Assembly: GCA_964609385.1 (NCBI GenBank)
Contig: CAZSSM010000010.1
Location: forward strand, 60,182 to 124,181
DNA length: 64,000 bases
Source of the DNA: CAZSSM01 sp964609385
GTDB lineage: Bacteria > Planctomycetota > Planctomycetia > Isosphaerales > Isosphaeraceae
Direction of reading: 5' to 3'
In this document: positions 61,886 to 64,000 of the stretch, one piece after another
How the letters are laid out: the number at the start of each line of letters is the position of its first letter
Position numbering within the stretch: position 1 is the first letter of the stretch
Program-made: the position numbers and the translations under genes
Notes under the pieces: generated by a model
The model's database searches: none
Seen by the model: only the letters and a program-made list of their open reading frames with translations
What the model was told of the DNA's origin: nothing

Positions 61886-63433
61886 TTACAAAGGAAGGCT
61901 TGTCTCACCGGCACCGATCTGGTTCTGGGCGACGTCAATGGCGGCCAGGAGGCCGCGGGCCTTGTTGACGGTCTCCTCGTACTCGCTGGCCGGGACGCTG
62001 TCGTAGACGACGCCGCAGCCGGCCTGGAGGTAAGCGGTCGAGCCTTTGACGACGATGGTCCGAAGCGCCAAGCAGGTGTCCATATTGCCGGTGAAGTCGA
62101 TGTAGCCGACGGCGCCCCCGTACGGCCCACGCTTGGTCGGCTCGACTTCGTCGATAATCTCCATCGCGCGGATCTTCGGCGCCCCCGAGACGGTGCCAGC
62201 GGGTAGGCCGGCGCGGAGGGCATCCAAGGCTGTCTTGCCCGGAAGCATCGTGCCGTGGATGTTCGAGGAGATATGCATCACGTGGCTGTATCGTTCGACC
62301 GTCATGATCTCGGAGATCACGACCGTGCTGGGCCGGCTAACAGTCCCGACGTCGTTGCGGGCCAGGTCGACCAGCATGATGTGCTCAGCGCGTTCCTTGG
62401 GGTCGGCCAGCAAGTCCTCGGCCAGGGCCAGGTCCTCGACCTCGTTGGCCCCCCGTTTACGCGTGCCGGCGAGCGGGCGGATGGTCACTTCGCCGTCCTC
62501 GACCCGGACGAGGATCTCCGGTGAGCTGCCGATCAAGTGGTAGTCGCCGTAGGGCAGGTAGAAGAGGAACGGGCTCGGGTTGACGATCCGCAACGCACGA
62601 TAGATGTCGAAGGGTCGCGCGGTGGTCTCGACCTCGAACCGCTGGCTGGGTACGACCTGAAAGATATCGCCGGCCCGGATGTACTCCTTGCAACGCTCGA
62701 CGACGCCTTCGAAGTCGGCCCTCGAGAAGTTGGATCGCGTCTCGACCGACCCGATCGCCTTCGGGTCGACGTCGCGGATCGGCAGGTCGGCCGAGCGGTC
62801 CCCTAAACGCGTCACCAACTCATCGATCCGACCGCAGGCGTCCCGGTAGGCCCGATCGATCGCCTCGTCGTCGCGAGGCGGCTCGTCCAGATGGGCCATG
62901 GCCACGACGGTGACCGTCTTCCGAATGTGGTCGAAGAGGACCATGCGGTCGTAGAAGTCGAAGACGAGGTCGGGCAGGCCGCGATCGTCCTCCGGTGTCC
63001 CCGGCAGGTGCTCGGTGTAGCGGACCGAGTCATAAGCGGCATAGCCGACGGCGCCACCGAGGAACCGCGGCAGTCCGGGCAGGGTCTCGGCCCGATAGCG
63101 GTCGACCCACCTTTGCAGTTCGGCCAGGGGATCTTCACATGAGCGGTCTTCGATTTGCTGGCCATTCCCATCGCGGACCGTCACCCGATCGCCCCGCGCC
63201 TCGAAGCGGAGGAACGGCTCGGCCCCTAAGAAACTGAACCGACCGACAATCTCGCCGCCGACGACGCTCTCAAAGAGAAACGCCGGGTCGGACCGGACGA
63301 CCCGCGCGAAGGCCAGGACCGGGGTCAGCTCGTCGCTGGTCAAACAGCGGAAGACCGGCAAGCAACGGGCCGAAGTGACTCGGGCACGGTCGAGAAAGGA
63401 GTCGAAGGCGGGTCGGTGGGGGGGCGTGGCCAT
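61886..63433 (-). CDS. trpE: Anthranilate synthase component I TrpE
   Basis: A 515-residue chorismate-binding enzyme making anthranilate in tryptophan synthesis, with glutamine amidotransferase TrpG as partner. The N-terminal regulatory domain contains the FLFESVVGGE segment near 50-59, corresponding to the LLES tryptophan-binding motif. The catalytic half has LAGTRKRGANEVEDL, ELMxLVDLARND as EHIMLVDLARNDVG, and LPAGTVSGAPKIRAMEII. GPYGGAVGYIDFTGNMDTC closes the domain. ATG 63433 is the likely start; the frame is open to 63481. No trpG, trpD or trpC is visible in the window. Confidence 0.95.
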   Translation of the reverse strand: MATPPHRPAFDSFLDRARVTSARCLPVFRCLTSDELTPVLAFARVVRSDPAFLFESVVGGEIVGRFSFLGAEPFLRFEARGDRVTVRDGNGQQIEDRSCEDPLAELQRWVDRYRAETLPGLPRFLGGAVGYAAYDSVRYTEHLPGTPEDDRGLPDLVFDFYDRMVLFDHIRKTVTVVAMAHLDEPPRDDEAIDRAYRDACGRIDELVTRLGDRSADLPIRDVDPKAIGSVETRSNFSRADFEGVVERCKEYIRAGDIFQVVPSQRFEVETTARPFDIYRALRIVNPSPFLFYLPYGDYHLIGSSPEILVRVEDGEVTIRPLAGTRKRGANEVEDLALAEDLLADPKERAEHIMLVDLARNDVGTVSRPSTVVISEIMTVERYSHVMHISSNIHGTMLPGKTALDALRAGLPAGTVSGAPKIRAMEIIDEVEPTKRGPYGGAVGYIDFTGNMDTCLALRTIVVKGSTAYLQAGCGVVYDSVPASEYEETVNKARGLLAAIDVAQNQIGAGETSLPL

Positions 63434-63609
63434 GGTGGGGACTCGGGGAGATCGGGGTCGGATCGGAAAGCCGAAGCGCACAGCGACGGTACGGCAGCCT
63501 GAGGCGACACCCCGAGGCGGATCCCAGGTTCGCTCGACCGTACCAGCGGGTCGGCGATCGGCTCAAGTCCACCGGGATGCCCCCCGGATCTGTGCGTCAC
63601 CCGGATTGC

Positions 63610-63637
63610 TTGACGGTCCCGAACGGCGGACTAGAAT
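63610..63637 (+). promoter_or_regulatory. Sigma-70-like promoter of the last gene
   Basis: TTGACG (63610-63615) and TAGAAT (63632-63637) are separated by 16 nt. The start of transcription would be near 63644, leaving a leader of about 145 nt before the ATG at 63790. Otherwise the 63434-63789 interval shows no gene. Confidence 0.6.
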
Positions 63638-63789
63638 GCTCGCGAACTCCGCAAGTGTCGGCGGGAACTTGCGTTGGCACGAGGCAGGTGATGTTGTGGG
63701 CGAGATCGGCCTGGACCTCGTCGATCCACCCATCCGATAGTCTGGGTGTCTGGCACACGTTCATCACACACCGATTCGGAGGCTTCCCC

Positions 63790-64000
63790 ATGCGTTGCGA
63801 GCATCCAGGTTGCATGGAGCAAGCGACCATACACATCACCGATATCGTTAAGGGGAAGGTGATCCCGCATCACTTCTGCGAGAAGCACGCCAGTCAGTTC
63901 CTGAAAGAGACGCCGGACGAGGCGCCGAGCATGGCTGGTGCCGGAGCGGGCTCCGCAGAGAAGAGCAACGGCCTCTCCTCCAAGGAGGTCGACAAGGAAT
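63790..64000 (+). CDS. Zinc-finger-like protein, 5' part only
   Basis: The first 70 codons before the right edge. The N terminus MRCEHPGCMEQATIHITDIV has CxxxxxC spacing, and HHFCEKHASQFL follows, so the cysteines and histidine suggest a small zinc ribbon. This style of start is seen in McsA/UvrB-motif proteins and in some planctomycete bifunctional-nuclease proteins. Nothing beyond the ribbon can be judged, and the chain becomes Ala/Gly/Ser-rich from about residue 45. The good promoter at 63610 supports a real gene. Confidence 0.65.
   Translation, partial: MRCEHPGCMEQATIHITDIVKGKVIPHHFCEKHASQFLKETPDEAPSMAGAGAGSAEKSNGLSSKEVDKE

Overview
This 64 kb window is GC-rich, gene-dense chromosomal DNA from a planctomycete, probably near the Isosphaeraceae/Gemmataceae. 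Three features point there: a cytochrome c/DUF1592 gene paired with a DUF1552 gene (52.5-56.2 kb), a giant exported protein with a LEPRxLL-like N-terminal motif and choice-of-anchor Q repeats (44.7-52.1 kb), and a Ser/Thr kinase with a DWG motif fused to TPRs (56.4-59.9 kb). The lineage is inferred from gene content. There is no 16S rRNA, and no phage, IS element, CRISPR array or plasmid function was seen. The only RNA gene found is tRNA-Ala(CGC).

Layout. 0-8.8 kb: YkgJ fragment, a lipoyl-pathway acyltransferase, an FHA protein, a lone MoxR ATPase, panC-panD, an unknown protein next to a type III secretion/flagellar C-ring (SpoA) protein, and a polytopic membrane protein. 9-16.2 kb: MFS transporter, nagB, a cytidylate-kinase-like protein, a small very basic protein, rimI, a secreted protein and MnmM. 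16.5-30 kb: tRNA-Ala, acyltransferase-3 overlapping a stand-alone CoaB-type protein, uronate isomerase, an exported helical-repeat protein, transaldolase and phosphoglucose isomerase as touching separate genes, a rhodanese, a VTT membrane protein, a beta-hydroxyacid dehydrogenase and a glyoxalase II-like hydrolase.

30.4-37.7 kb is a tightly packed seven-gene operon: RDD, SpoIIM, a membrane protein, DUF4129, DUF4350, MoxR and DUF58. Most junctions overlap by 4 or 11 nt. It resembles the MoxR/DUF58 envelope clusters whose biochemical role is poorly defined. 37.9-44.6 kb holds a leucine-rich repeat protein, a TlpA thioredoxin, a spermidine-synthase fusion with a duplicated membrane module, and a PfkB sugar kinase.

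44.6-60.4 kb carries the lineage-typical genes. The 7.4 kb surface-protein gene is broken by an apparent one-base deletion near 47226. The DUF1592/DUF1552 pair follows, then the kinase-TPR gene, with a decayed partial copy of its 3' end just upstream of it. The window closes with a putative HTH/membrane protein, trpE, and the 5' end of a zinc-finger-like gene behind a good sigma-70-type promoter.

Metabolic links: panC, panD and the CoaB-type protein are three steps of the pantothenate-to-CoA route. The tal/pgi pair, the uronate isomerase, NagB and the PfkB kinase belong to sugar-phosphate metabolism. Start codons were chosen by Shine-Dalgarno position where one is visible. TTG and GTG starts are used at several genes.
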